Shown: piece by piece, positions 44,304 through 57,599 of the stretch
How the letters are laid out: each line of letters begins with the position of its first letter
Numbering within the stretch: position 1 is the stretch's first letter
Assembly (NCBI RefSeq): GCF_034190915.1
Contig: NW_026947506.1
Span: 37,943,748 to 38,007,747 of the forward strand
Origin: Cavia porcellus
Taxonomy: Eukaryota; Chordata; Mammalia; Rodentia; Caviidae
Direction of reading: 5' to 3'
DNA length: 64,000 nt
The notes under the pieces: model-generated
Database searches by the model: none
Seen by the model: the letters and a program-made list of their open reading frames with translations, nothing else
Told to the model about the DNA's origin: nothing
Translations under genes and position numbers: made by a program

Positions 44304-45885
44304 TTTTTTAAAATTTTTATTTAAAGAAAGACTAAAGAAAACAGAAAATGAGTAGAAATAATACATATGTTCACAGAAAAAATGAACAGTAAGAAATCAC
44401 TAGTTGATGATTACATACTGTCCTCTTACAAATAGTTGTTCAAGATACAAAAGTGAACATATAAAGTGGGAATTCAAACAGTGAGATTGCAAACAGTTCT
44501 GTTCAACTATTCTACAAAAACTTAGTAATATGGTTGTCAATCCTATGCACTTAAACATACATGCAGTTATCCATATCTACATTTATGTTGAGATTAAACC
44601 AACTAAAGTAGGCTAAAATCATTCTAAACAAAGAATAATAGTATTGCTGGATTTCACATCATGACACTCCATGATCAGCACTGGGTACTGTAGAGTCTTT
44701 TAAAAAAATTTTATTTAAAGAAAGACTAAACAACACAAAATGGGTAGAAATAATACACATTTTCAAAGAAAAAATAAACAGTAAGAAATCACTAGGTGAT
44801 GATTACAGATTGTCCTCTTACAAATAGTTATTCAAGATACTAAAGTGGAGCATATAAAGTAGGGATTCAAACTGTGAGACTGCAACCAGTTCTGTTCAAC
44901 TATCCAACAAAAGTTTAGAAATATGGTTATTAATCCTTTACACTTAAACATACATGCAGTTATCCATATCTTCAATTATGTTGAGATTGAATAAACCCAA
45001 GCAGGCTAATATCACTCTGAACAAAGAATAATACTATTGCTGGGTTTCACATTATGACACTCCAGGATCAGCACTGGGTACTTTAGTATCTCTTTTTCTT
45101 CAAAGTATTTGTTCTTTTAATCATGTGTCATAAGATCTGTTCTCATAAACTGTTTATAGGTTCTACTCATGCATGATTCTTAACATGTATTTCTCTCCTT
45201 TCTATATTAGCGGGAGAAACAAACAAAGCAAGACAAAACAAAACATATTCCTATAAACACATGAAATGGAAAAGACATATAAGACTATTGTACAAAGAGT
45301 TTTACCATAGTTGCTGTGTTGTGTCTTGTTATCTTCAGTAGAATTGGCTATATCATCAGAGTTAGTATAATTGAATATATCAGTACATAACAGAATGAAT
45401 AAAAACACAACTTTGTATATAGTACAAAACTTCAAAAACAGGCAATAATCAAACTAGAATGTGTATCATAGTGTCTTGTCATCTTCAGTGTAGTTGCCTA
45501 TACTCTCAGACTTGATACTATAAAACAAAACAGAATAGAATAAAATCAGTCAAAACAAGATGGTGAGAGCAATATAGGACTTAAAATCAAGTTAATAGGA
45601 AGTCAAAATGGTTACTAAAATATATCCTGCTACTTTTAAATTTATTTTTTCCCTTAATTAAAAAATAAATAACTAAATTTAATAAAGGGAAAAAGGGAAA
45701 AGACGATTGAGATAAAAGAGGACATAACAACACAACAGCACAGGTCAGAACAGAACAATTTAAGCAACATAGTGTTTCACCACAAGATAACCCGACATAA
45801 TAGTAGTTACCATAGTGTCTCTTTCCTTGAAATATTTGAGTATAACTTTGTATACTATAGCATCAAACATATCACTTCCGTAAAT
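44304..45885 (-). mobile_element. HAL1/L1 3'UTR, 5'-truncated, duplicated 3' end
   Basis: Minus-strand 3'UTR homologous to 2935-4100 and 15490-16560, with A-rich end at 44304-44340. The terminal roughly 395 bases occur twice (about 44304-44695 and 44700-45100). The join 'cagtacccagtgctgatca' equals that of the HAL1 at 38476. No ORF1 coding sequence is left, so HAL1 versus L1 cannot be settled from this copy, although the shared duplication points to HAL1. Confidence 0.75.
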
Positions 45886-46019
45886 GGTCTATTTATATCA
45901 TTTGTGTTGTCACATTCTTCTTCATTTACACCTGTTCATCTTAATTTTTTTGCACCATCTTGCTACTTTGAATTATATTTTCCTATTATTATTATTTTAA
46001 CAAGAACCCAGAAAAATGC

Positions 46020-46905
46020 ATAGGTAGCAATCTTGTTAGCAGATAATGTGAATATCAAAGGAAAAATGATCAAAAGAGACAAAGACAGTCACTCCATACT
46101 TATTAGGGTAAAAATTCAAGATGATTAGACAATGATCATGAATATATATGCACCAAACGTGGGAGCACCCAGCTATACAAGACAAATACTAATAATTATG
46201 GAAAATCAAATAAGCAGCAACACAATGGTAACAGGGGACCCTAATATTCCAATATGTAAAAGAGATAGATACATCAGACCTAAATTCAGCAAAGAAATAA
46301 CAGAACTGACTCAAATACATGAACAAATGGACCTAGGAGACATTTATATAGTTTCCTAAGTATATACGCACATTCTTCTGTGCTGCACACAGATCATACT
46401 GTAAAATAGATCAGATACTCACCCATGGAACACGTTTAACTAGCAAAAGGAACATAGTTAAGTAAATGCAAGTGAATGGAAATTATCCCATGCATATTAT
46501 CCGGCCATGGTGAATGAAATTGGAAATTAATGGCAAAAAATCGCAAAAATTCCAAAAACACATGTAAATTAGTGAACACCGTCCTGAACAACATGGCCAC
46601 ACATGAAATTAAAGAAGAAATTAAACAATATCAACAATCAAATGAGTGCAGATACAACATACAACATACAACCTGTGGGATGCAATGAAAGCAATCCTAA
46701 GAGGGAAACTTATAGCAGTGAAATCTTATGTGGAAAACAAAATGAGCAAAAATAAAACAACTTAATGCTACACAGCATGCTTCTAGAAAAATGGAGAGCA
46801 ACTGAAGACCAAAGTCCATACAAGATAGGAAAGTATAAATATTAGAACAGCAATTAATGCAAAAGAGACAAAGAAAGCACGATGAATTAATGAATCAAAG
46901 AGTTG
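46020..46905 (+). pseudogene. L1 ORF2 relic (endonuclease and linker)
   Basis: Frame 46132-46359 reads MIMNIYAPNVGAPSYTRQIL and later VTGDPNIP, endonuclease motifs of L1 ORF2. Further pieces follow (KIDQILTHGT-like, KAILRGKL-like) to NESKSW near 46900. Many stops. It has neither 5' nor 3' L1 ends. Confidence 0.85.
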
Positions 46906-47816
46906 GGAGATCAGGGACCTAGGCCAGGTACCCAGCAGGCATAGATATGTTCCTTTTTCTCTGTTCTCAGCCAGAGAGGTTCATACCATATATCCAAATA
47001 AGGAAAGACCAGAGTGTCACCTCTTAGCTAAAGGCAACTTATGTATCTCACACAAACCCAAAAGCTTCCTGCTACTTTTTGACAACAAAATTCCCGTAGA
47101 AGCTTGTGGGGATTCTGCAAGCAAAGGGAAAATAAAGGGACATACACACCATGGATCAGCAAAATGGCTGATGCTCAGCCAAGTTAAGCAAGTAGCTTTA
47201 ATTGAGATAAAGAACAAAGAAATTCATATTGCACATTCTTAGAATATATAAATTATTTGCTTCTTTTCTTTATGGGATCTCATGCTTTTATCTTGGCAAA
47301 AAGTTTCAAGGTCTGCATTTTCTACCAAGATACTGTGAACTGGATGTGCCCAGGACAAAACTGGGTCAGTGCAGCATCTCTATAAAAACTCATATATTTT
47401 CATCTTCTTCCAAAACACATACAGATATCCTGTAATAATCAGGTTTACTTTGACCTTCCATCTGCCCTTTTCATCTCAGGACCCGAATAGCATGTGTGTG
47501 ATCTACACCAACAGAAACAATCTAGTTGCTGTTTGGGACTAAAATATAGCCAGTACCATGTTGTAACCATTTCCAAATGGTATTGCTCTGCCAAAGGAAA
47601 TGAAAGCAGATAGATTTTTGTGTCTTGCAGTTTCACACAAATAACATCTTTTAATGTAAAGAATCTTTGTGCCCAAAGTTGTGTTGAACATATGCAGACA
47701 GACACAATGTGTTAGAACATCCAAGTCATTCTTTGTCTTCATTTAATTCCTTCCCATAGTGAATTCAACATTGACTTTAAAAATTCTGCTCTAAGTGTTT
47801 GCCATAAAAAGTTGAT
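46906..47816. other. No recognised feature
   Basis: About 900 bases between an L1 ORF2 relic and a HAL1 5' end. Short frames on the minus strand (47445-47705, 47539-47742) overlap in different frames, a pattern seen in decayed coding copies, but I recognise no protein. Confidence 0.4.
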
Positions 47817-50800
47817 GGGGGCGGGAGAGCAAGATGGCAGATAGATAACAACTGGCTACAGAGGCTCTCTGAGATAGTCAACTTAGAATTCAACATAATA
47901 CAGAGTGGGGAGACCCAAACAGAGGGAGACGAATTCTCTCATCCCAAGAAGAAATCAAGGCGACTTACTGACCATCAGAGGTCTCAATGCAGTCCCACTG
48001 CAGCTTGCTGAGGTCCTGCCATGACTTGCTGAGCTGTCTGAGAGCCTGCTGCTTTGACATTGAATTCGTGAGTTGGTGAGCCAAAGGGAGAGTTGAGTTG
48101 GCAATGTGCCTACACTGACCTGTGGTGAGTGACAGAAGTGGAGCCATTCCATAAACAGGAAGGCTCCAGTGGATGACCTTCTGGGACTGGGCAGGCCTGG
48201 CAAGTTAATGTGGCAGCAGCAATTTCAGTCAATTGCTCCCTTCCCGAATGGGACTGGTGGAGTGAGCTAGGCCTGGGTCATGTGACCTGGCTGTGACCAA
48301 TAGGTTATCCAAAATCAAGTCCCTACAGTGGTAGCACACACTAACCACACTAACCCAGTGAAATCTCAGAAGTTTGACTGACAGTACAGGCCACAGCAGC
48401 TTGACTGACCCAGAAGAGAGGTGGTGCATGTCACAGCAATTTGACTGATACTGTGCCACCGCACTCTGGCTGCTGCCTGCGGTGCCTTCAGGCCACCGAT
48501 GAGACCTGTCGCTGCTGGCCTGGGAGTGACAGGGCACCCACCAGCTGCCCCCAGCCCTAGCCCTGCTGCGGCCAGCTACCGGGAGGAGAGGTGGTGCAAA
48601 GTCCGCCCCTGACGCCATTGCCGCCACCACTGCTGTGCTTCAGTCGCTGCCACCAGGAGGGGAGTTGACGCAAAGTAATACAGTGCAGTCCACAGCACTT
48701 GACTGATCTGGAGGAGAGGTGCCAGCATACGCTGTCCCTGTCTGCAACTCACTAGCACACTGCAGTGGGAAGGGTCATCTATCCAACGTGCTTCAGAAGA
48801 ATTGTAATCAACAAAGAAAGAAACTGGGGCTTCTTGGAAGAAACAAAAAAGATGGGAAGAGGAAGCAACAACAAAAAGTCCTCAGGTCACAACCCTGAGA
48901 ACATTGACCCAGGACAGGTAAATACACAGGAGAATGAGAACAGCAAACATGCAATATCAAACACGGTGCCAATGGACATAAGAGATATCTTCAGGACCTC
49001 ATAGACGAGTTCAAAAGTGATATATTTAGCCATGTAAAGCAAGATAATAAGAAGATTAATAAAAGCGATACTAAGCACCTCTCAAGCAGACACAGATTGA
49101 AGAAGAGGGGAACTCAAAGGAGAGAATCATTTGATGAAGAATATAAAGAAAATATAGGATACATGAAGCACATTCAAAGAGGTTACCAGGAAATTGAAAA
49201 TTCTATGGAAAGATGGCAAATCAGCTTGAAAGAAACTAAGGATACATTATCCAAGCTGGAGGACAATTTTTCAATGTGGGAGTATGAAAGGGAAAACTTT
49301 TAAAAATAATAAGGAAACAAGCAGTAACAATACAAAGGCTAGAAGATGACAAAAGGATCTATAACTTGAGAATAAAGAATGTGAAAGAAGAAGCTGGGAT
49401 ATAAACAAAGGAACTACAAAGGTTATTTACAGAAATAATTAAGGAAAACTTCCCAAACATAGGAAAAGGAAATGATATTCAGATGTATGAGGCATACAGA
49501 AGTCCAGCCACATACAACCAAAACAGAACTACACCCTGTCATATAATAATCAAGATCCCAGAAATTCAGTGTAAGAACAGAATATTAAAAGCTTCTAGAG
49601 ACAAGAAACAGATAACCTGTAGAGGAATGCCCATCAGAATAATGGCAGACTTCTCAACACAAACTATCAAGTCAAGAAGAGCCTGGAGTGAAATATTCCA
49701 AGCCCTGAAAGAAAATAACCTCCAGCCAGATTGATATACCCTGCTAAACTGTCTCTAGAAATTAATGGAGAAACAAGATGCTTCCAAGACAAAGAGGAAC
49801 TTGAGAAATTTGCAACCACCAATACAACTCTACAGAGAATACTGCAGGGCATTCTAGAGAGAGAGAAAAGTACTAGGATTCCAGGAACAGTGGCAAAGAG
49901 GCCTCAATGAATGGAGCAGAAAACAGAATGAAGAAGATAAGCAGACAACTGATGGCAAAAAAAGAGCATAACAGAAATGAGGCAGAGAAGATTATATTCA
50001 ACACTGTTATGATTGATAGTATCAAGTCTGAGAGTATAGGCAACTACATTGAAGATGACAAGACTCTACAATATACATTCTGGTTTGATAACTGCCAGTT
50101 TTTGAAGTTCTGTACTATATACAAAGTTGTGATTTTACTCATACCGTTATGTACTGATATATTCAAATTATACTATGTCTGATGATATAGCCAATACTAT
50201 TGGAGATAACAAGAGACACACGAACCATGGTAGAACTCTTTGTACAATGGTCTTATATGTTTATTTCATTTCATGTGTTTATAGGAATATGTTTTGTTTT
50301 GCCACGCTTTGTCTTTTTTCTCCCTCAATAAAGAATGGATAGAAATACTTGTTAAGACTTATGCATGTGTGGAATCTATAAACAGTTTAGGAGAACTTAT
50401 GACACATGATGAAATGCATAGATACTTTGAAGAATGAAGTATCTAAAGTCACTAAAATACCCAGTGCTGGTCCTGGAGTGTCGTACTGTGAAACCCAGCA
50501 ATAGTATTATTCTTTGTTCAGAGTGATATTAGCCTGATTGGGTTTATTCAATCTCAACATAATTGAAGATATGGATAACTGCATGTATGTTTAAGTGTAT
50601 AGGATTGACAACCATGTTACTAAGTCTTTGTTGGACAGTTGCACAAAGCTCTTTGCAGTCTTGTTGTTTGAATTCCCATTTTACATATTCCACTCTTGTA
50701 CCTTGAACAACTATTTGTAAAACAACAATATGTAAACATCAAGTAGTCATTTCTTTCTGTGTATTTTTTCTTTCAAAGTATATATTTTTTCTACCTATTT

Positions 50801-50848
50801 TCTATTTCACTTAGCACTTCTTTAAATAAAATTAAAAATATTTGACTA
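47817..50848 (+). mobile_element. Near full-length HAL1, ORF1 decayed
   Basis: Starts GGGGCGGGAGAGCAAGATGG, matching the reverse of the 5' end at about 61974. 5'UTR about 1.03 kb; ORF1 relic 48852-about 49940 (MGRGSNNKKSSG.., then the RRM in frame 49483-49734) with at least four frame breaks; 3'UTR single-copy to aaataaaattaaaaata at about 50848. No ORF2. I found no convincing target-site duplication. Confidence 0.85.
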
Positions 50849-50964
50849 GGACATATACTATTCTAGTTAAAGGTAGAAACAAATACTTGCATTATGCCAA
50901 TCATACAAGTATGACTAAGAATTTTATCATGTTGAAAGTCAAATCAGGTAACATTCACAAGCCA

Positions 50965-53960
50965 TTAGGCTCACATATCAATTAAAATGGGCATATCATC
51001 AGAGGAATCAGTGATAGAAGGATGATCATAAGTTTGATGCTACTATCCATTTATAGAAAATCATATAAAGTCTTTTGTGTTGACTTCATTTGGTTGAGCA
51101 CTTACTCTCAGTACACTCAGAGGCTGCATTGTGCTGGAATGACTTGAGTATTCTACACAAATTTGAACTTCCACAAATGTAGATGTTTTTCTTAGTTGCA
51201 AGCAACATTTTGCGTCTAACAACATTTATCATTGCATTTATCCCATCTCTGGAACACAACACCTGATTCTCATACATTCAAGGAAGAGAGGTCTACTTTG
51301 GCTTCTGGTTTCAGAGGTTCAGTCAATGCTCAGTTGGCTGCAAGGAAGAAACAGCATTGTGTTGGGGGTAAAAACTGCTTAACCAGAGGCAGCAAGGAAG
51401 AGGGTAAAGTAAGAATGGATATAAAGAGGCAGATACTACCCAAAGGAACTTTTTCTCTGGTCTACATCTTCCATCCAAGGCACATCTACTGAGAACATAC
51501 TTGGCTTTGAACTCATTGATGATTTACCTAATATTAAGTAAAAAGATCACATTGAGTACGGATTTTTCTTGAAAGAACAAAATTTCATCTATTTGCCAAT
51601 TTGGAAAATCACCTCATATCTGGATTTGGTGGCTGGAGGAGAGGCATGGTTAATTTTCCAGGCTTCATGGAAAGAGATGATTACGATACAGTCAACACCA
51701 GGGGCATTCTCTTGCATAACCTCACTGTCATTGTATCTTACTTTGTGTGCCTGTTGCATTTAACAGACTATGTTTAGGAGATTTGTTTAACTGTTAAACT
51801 GACAAAAAGTTGTGTAAATATACAGCTGTCAAAAATATGGTACTAATTTATAAATTTGGATGTGTTACAATACAAAATTACCCATTACCAAAGCTCCCAG
51901 AAAGATTTGACAAAATTGATCTTATTTCTTCCCTCCAACTTGCTCCTTTTTAAAAATGTGATGACATGAAAACCAACAGGACTTGTGGGATGGGAATTGC
52001 CTGGCAATATTGGGGCCTGTTTTACTTATCTGCCAATAAGGGAAATTGACTGCAGGAATGAATACTGAGGACTAGAGCTACAACTGTAAATTGACATGTA
52101 ATAGTAGAATCGTTTTGGAGTTAGACAGAAGCTAACAAATGAGACAGTTTTGAAACAGCAAATCGGAGCACACATGCAACTGTGGAGAAAAGGAAGGGAC
52201 AATGGAAACAGCATTGTTAGATTGAGGTGGACTCACTCTCGGAAGTGAACATATTTTTATACTCAGTTTCCCCATCTGGCCCTTAGAACACTATGTTCTA
52301 GCTCTGAAACACTATAATATTCTGAGCTAACCTCAAAACGAGATTGGGTAATGTACAGAATAAGCTCTAAGTCAGCTGTATTAGTTGAAAACACAAACCA
52401 AATAGCATGTACTGAATTTCAAGTGAAATCACCAATGACAACACATATCAGATGATAACGTGCAACACTGAACTCACAGGATAGAAGGTCATTTAAAGCC
52501 TCATCAATATTAAACTCTGAACTCAGTCGACCATGTGAAATTTAGAAATATCAGAATGCTGAAATGCCACCAAAGATGGCTCATACCTCTTGTTTATTCT
52601 GCAGCTCTGTCTCACTTTGCTAAATATTAACCAATAACCTAAACTGAACTTGTGAACCACAGTAAGTTCATATGAAAATCACCAAGCTGAGAATGTGAAA
52701 TGGAGTGTTAGAATGATAATAGTAATTATTGTTCTTGCACTAAAAATCAGTTAGCTGCATATCCAGAAATTGTATTTTCTAAGTCAAGCCCTGTGAAATG
52801 ATCTTGCTGGATCATAATTAAACTCATTAAGTTATTTGGGAGAGTTTAATCAAAGAACCCAATGCTTTCTTTTCAAGGAAAAGGAATTTTATTCTGTTCA
52901 GTGTTTTGGAAGCTGAAATGCCAAATAGTGTCAGGTAAGGCCAGAAATCCGTGGAAGGATGACTCCATAGACTCATGATGGTAGCACCTGCAAAGAATCA
53001 ACCATAGGATAAGTTATAAAATACTCTGATATGGAACTCCTTCACACCAGGTCAAGCTCAGCAACAGAAGGAAGCCTCACCTGTTTCTCTCCCACACCCA
53101 GACAAACTCAGTACCTAAGAGAAGACTTTGCCTGCCCTTCCCTACATTCAAGTGACCTTAGCAGGTAACAGAACCATCAGCCACACTTCCCCTCATCTGG
53201 ATGACCTCAGCAGCCCACAGGACTGTCACCAATCCCTCCAACACCTTGATGGGTTTAAAGGAACCCGGGTGACATTTCCTCCCACACAGAGAAACTCAGC
53301 AGGATAAAAGAGGATGACGAATTTACCCTAAGGAGAGGACTTCAGTTGGTCAACAGGATACTCAGGGAAGGACCTTGACAAACCAGAAGAAACAGAGTTG
53401 AGACCTCTTCCATAAAAATAGCACGGGATGGACTTGAAAGAGCATCACTGAGGTCACCCACCACCTGAGGGAAAGCAACTGGACCTGCAAAATCCCCAGT
53501 GACACAGTAGGGTTCTGGCTGGGGCATGCACTATAGATAGGTGGATATGCTAGTATTGAAAAGCCTGAAGCCACAGTAAAAGTATGAGCTAAAAATTAGT
53601 TCACAATGGTACTTCTAGACTAGTCAGACTAGAAAGAATGTTACACTCATGTCACTGGCCTCTTCCTTACACTGTAGGACCAAGTACCTTAAACTGTAGG
53701 ACCAAGTAAGTGGGTAAAGATCAGCCATACAGCATGATCCTAAGAAATATATGATTCACCATCAAGTCAAGAAGATTAGAAAAGGCAAAAATATTAATCC
53801 AAGGGGTGATAATAAGAAGACCAAAAAGTAAAATGCAATCTCAAATGCCAACCCATTTGAAATATCTAGAGGAGACTTCAAAATAGAGGACACTGGATGT
53901 CACACACTTGAAATTTCTGGAAACATACCAAGTAAGATAAAGAAATAAATACAAAAGGCT
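50965..53960 (+). repeat. Diverged segmental duplication, copy B
   Basis: Paralogue of 35170-38475 (see that entry), about 15.8 kb downstream in direct orientation. It lacks the ID SINE of copy A. Its right roughly 900 bases are the old L1 5'UTR, broken at about 53957 by the NDE1 pseudogene. Confidence 0.82.
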
Positions 53961-55344
53961 ACAAATGGAAACCAGAAACCAAGACCTCATGTCAGAGAGT
54001 AATAGCCTTTTCATGGAGCTGGAAACTGTCAGGCAAAACTTTGAAATGCAGCATTTTGAAGGCTACAGAAAGATTTCAGCTTTGGAAGATGACCTGACAC
54101 AAATGAAAGCAATTAAAGATCAACTGCTGAATACATCAGGGAGCTGGAGAAAGCAAACAGTTGCTTGGAAAGAGCCAAACAAGCCATGATCATGTCTCTG
54201 GAAGACTTTGAGCAGCACTTGAATCAAGACATTGAAAGAAACGAATTCCTGGAAAGTGAATTTGATGAGAAGCAGAATCTCCTACAATCTGTTCAGTGTC
54301 TAAAGGATGAAGCCAAAGATTTGATGCAGGAATTGGCTGTACAATAGAAGCAAGAGAAGTCCAGAACACCCATACCCAGTACAGTGGAAGCCAAACCCAC
54401 AGACATAAATCTGCAGGCCACGGGATCCGTACTGTACACTTATATCACTCATCAATGACTTGGGTCTGGTTTAAACACCCCATGGGCATTTAGTCACCAA
54501 CAGTGGCAATCCTCTCATGCATGTGGCCGAGGTTTCAGTCCTCAGCATTGTATGTCACCTGCTGTGGAAAGTTGGAGTGCTGGAGTCCAAATTTGCATCC
54601 TGCCAGAACTTTGTGTATGATCTGTCCCCACACCAGATGAATGGCTCAGCCGCAAGGTGGAAGAACAAGAATAGAGATGGCAGTGGTGATAGAAGGACAA
54701 GTGACAGCGGTATACCTCTAGGTGACAAAGGGTTGGGAACATTCAGAATTCAGAAAGCTACCCTCACATCTATGCTCACCAGTGCTGCCACTGCTGTCTA
54801 CCCACGGGGTTGTCAAGCTGTTTCTTTAGGAACCCAGACAAGCTGAAGCCCTATCTGACCAGGGTCCTTACCTTTCCTCCCCTCTTCACACTAGGCTTTT
54901 TAAGAAAATTAGTTTGAGAAATAAGAGCCAGCAGTCACTATAGTTTGCTTTGTGTTATGTGACCCATGCTGCTGACAGAGGCTGTCAGCTGCGGCTGTGG
55001 TGGTGTTCCTGTGAGATGCTGTCTGGTAGTTCTTTGTGTCCCCCATGGTGTGTGCATCACAGAGACTGACATTTTAAAGTAGGGCTCTAGGAGCTGGTAA
55101 GTGTGGATGACAAAGCTGTCCATCACTGGCTATCCAACAGCCCTGATATCCTTGAAGGGTGCTTTTAGTGTCCAGTCTCTTCTAGAGGGAGACTGAAGCC
55201 ATCTTATCAGCCTAGTCTCTTGTCTGAAGCTGCCTTCCAGAAAGGATTCTCAGTACTTTAACATGTACAGAAATCACATCTTGGAGCCATGAAAAGGAGT
55301 CATATGTGCCTTTTTAAAAACTGATAGTGCACTTCTGACTTTTT

Positions 55345-55375
55345 TTTTGTCTTTTTCCTTTTTATCAGTACCAGG
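55345..55375 (-). mobile_element. ID SINE fragment, 5'-truncated
   Basis: Only the tail and last bases of an ID (gtctttttcctttttatcag, taccag) remain, flanked by the 15-base duplication gcacttctgactttt (55329-55343 and 55376-55390). It is a severely 5'-truncated insertion into the NDE1 pseudogene 3' part. Confidence 0.85.
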
Positions 55376-55823
55376 GCACTTCTGACTTTTTAATATGCTT
55401 CTTGTGATGTTACTTAGAAGTACATTTGAGTTTTCAGGTCATTTTCAAGTCATTCAGCATCAGTGGGGAATCCTGTTTTCGGGAGGTAAGCCTCAACCCT
55501 TAATTTCCCCAAGTTCCCTTCTCTGGCATGTGGGTGACATCTGCATCAGGACCCTGCAGCTGCTGACCTTCAAATGCAATGAAAACAACAGCTGTTGTTG
55601 AAAGCATGTTCCTGAAACAGAGAGACAAGGACAGCATCCCCAGTTCTCCCCACACGTTGTCCACTCATTTCGCCAGTCCTGCCCTGTTGGTCTGCATTCA
55701 GAAACCTGCAAGAAGAGCCCTGCATTTCAGGACCATGGGAGCCTGATGGCTTTCACTTTTTTCTTAGCTATTATTATGAAAGAACCAGTGGCGTTAGGCC
55801 TTCAGTTGAAAATAGAATATTTT

Positions 55824-55907
55824 GGGGCTTGGGGATTTAGCTCAGCAGCATAAACACCTGCCTGGCAAGTGTGAGGTCATGAGTTCAATCCCCAGTACCA
55901 AAAAAAT
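55824..55907 (+). mobile_element. ID SINE
   Basis: ggggcttggggatttagctc at the start, gagttcaatccccagtacc near the end, then an A tail. The anticodon arm is slightly altered (cctgcctggcaagtg). Confidence 0.9.
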
Positions 55908-55989
55908 CATTTTTCTAAGCCTAGCTGAAATTTGACAGAGTAGTCAGCTGTGGTCCACGTTCATCAGCTAACATGTTCTAACCTGTGTG

Positions 55990-57595
55990 GTAAAAGATGC
56001 CTTTTTATTTTTAAAAGAACAGTAAAATCAAGAGACACTTGGGGAAAAATACTGAAAAATATACTAGATAAAAATAAAAATGATCACAGTTACCAGAACA
56101 GCAACAAAACGAAACCACCTGGCATGGCAAGCTATTGAATAAGTGGGGTGGGGGGAAGCAGGGAACCATCAACAGAGAAATAACATGACAAAGTTAAGCC
56201 AGTACATATCCATTAGAACCAACAATCTAAATGGCCTCAATTCATAAATTAAAAGAACTAGATTGGCTGAATGCATGAAGAAATAAGATCCATGTACAAG
56301 AAACACACCTAACTCAAAAAGAAACTTAGAGTGAAAGTCAAAGAGTGAATAATGATATTCCATGTGACAAGAACAATATTCCATGCTACAGGGTTAGATT
56401 CTCTGTTTGTAGATAGTGTGAACTTCAAACAAAAAATGATTAGAACAATGGGGAAAAATTCAAGAGAAATAGATAATAATCATAAATATATATGTACCAA
56501 ATACAGGAACACCCAACTATATAAGACAAATACTAATAGGCATGAAATACCAAATGTGCAATAACACAATTCTAGAATGGGGGAACTGAAGACCCCATTG
56601 TCACAAAGAAATAGGTCAGCTAGACAAAAAATTAGCAAAGAAAAAACAGAACTCAATCAAAACTGTGAACAAATGGACTTACTAGATCTTTACAGTGAGT
56701 ACTACCCAACAACATCAGAATACATATTCTTCTCAGCTGCACAAGGGAAGTCTCTAAAATAGACTACGTATTATCCTATAAAAGATGTTTAAGTAAATTC
56801 AAATGAATTGAAATTATCCCATGCATATTATCGAACCATATTGCCCTGAAATTGGAAATTAATGGCAAAAGAAACTGTAAAATCCACATAAACACATGGA
56901 AATTCAATAACACCCTCCTAAAAAACCAATGGGTCACAGATAAAATTAAGGAATAAAGTAAATAATATCTAAAGTTCCATGAAAATGCAGATTCAACATG
57001 TGTGATGTAACAAAAGTGGTCCTAAAAGGGTGATAACAGCAATGAATTCTCACATCAGGAAAACAGAATGAGAACTAATAGACAACCAAAAGCTGCACTT
57101 CAAGCTTCTAGAAACAGAAAAGCAAGACCAAAGCTCACAGAATGGAAGAAACTCTAAACATCAGAGCAGAAATTAATGCAATTGAGACTAAGAAAACTAT
57201 ACAAAGAATTAATCAATTGGAGTATAGGTTTTTTGAAGTAATTAACAAAATTAATAAACCCCTAGGCAACATTATCAAGAAAAGGATACAAAAAACTCAA
57301 ATTCTTGAAGTGAGAAATGAACAGAGTGAAACTACTACATTTCCTGTAAAAATTCAGAAGATAATCAATACCTACCTCAAAACTCATTACTTGAATAGGT
57401 TGGAAAACACAGAGGAAATGAACAGATTCCTAGAAATGCATGAATTGCCAAAGATGGGCCTTGAAGATACAAAATTTTTTAATAACCCAGTATCAATTAT
57501 TGAACTTGAAAATATAATTAAAATCTTACCAACAAAGAAAAACCCAGGCTCTGATGTATTCACAGCTCAATTCTATAAGAAATTTAGACAAAGGA
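55990..57595 (+). pseudogene. Old L1: ORF1 end and ORF2 N-terminal half
   Basis: ORF1 C-terminal relic (WGKILKNILDKNK, about 56038), then ORF2 endonuclease (NNLNGLNS, about 56220; frame 56577-56762 with EYIFFSAAQGK) and the start of reverse transcriptase in frame 57142-57702 (NRFLEMHELPKM, LPTKKNPGSDVFTAQFYK). It breaks off at about 57595 into another L1's 5'UTR. Heavily interrupted. Confidence 0.85.
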
Positions 57596-57599
57596 ATCC

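Larger units (their letters stand above)
53957..55950 (+). pseudogene. NDE1: Processed pseudogene of NDE1
   Basis: Intronless sequence closely resembling the middle and end of NDE1, a dynein/LIS1-binding coiled-coil protein of centrosome and kinetochore. Frame 53965-54189 reads [27 protein letters not shown]. Frame 54165-54347 reads [20 protein letters not shown] and RLKDEA-like [11 protein letters not shown]-terminal relics with ISALNIVGDLLRKVG-like sequence lie near 54537-54580, and GDKGL near 54723. 3'UTR-like sequence follows to about 55950. The N-terminal roughly 60 codons are missing, and frameshifts and stops occur. ELETV, QHFEGYR favour NDE1 over its paralogue NDEL1. No clear poly(A) or target-site duplication was seen. 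Confidence 0.88.

Noticed and set aside
53957..54850. Functional NDE1-like gene
   Set aside because: Frameshifts, stops, a missing N-terminus and lack of introns show a processed pseudogene.
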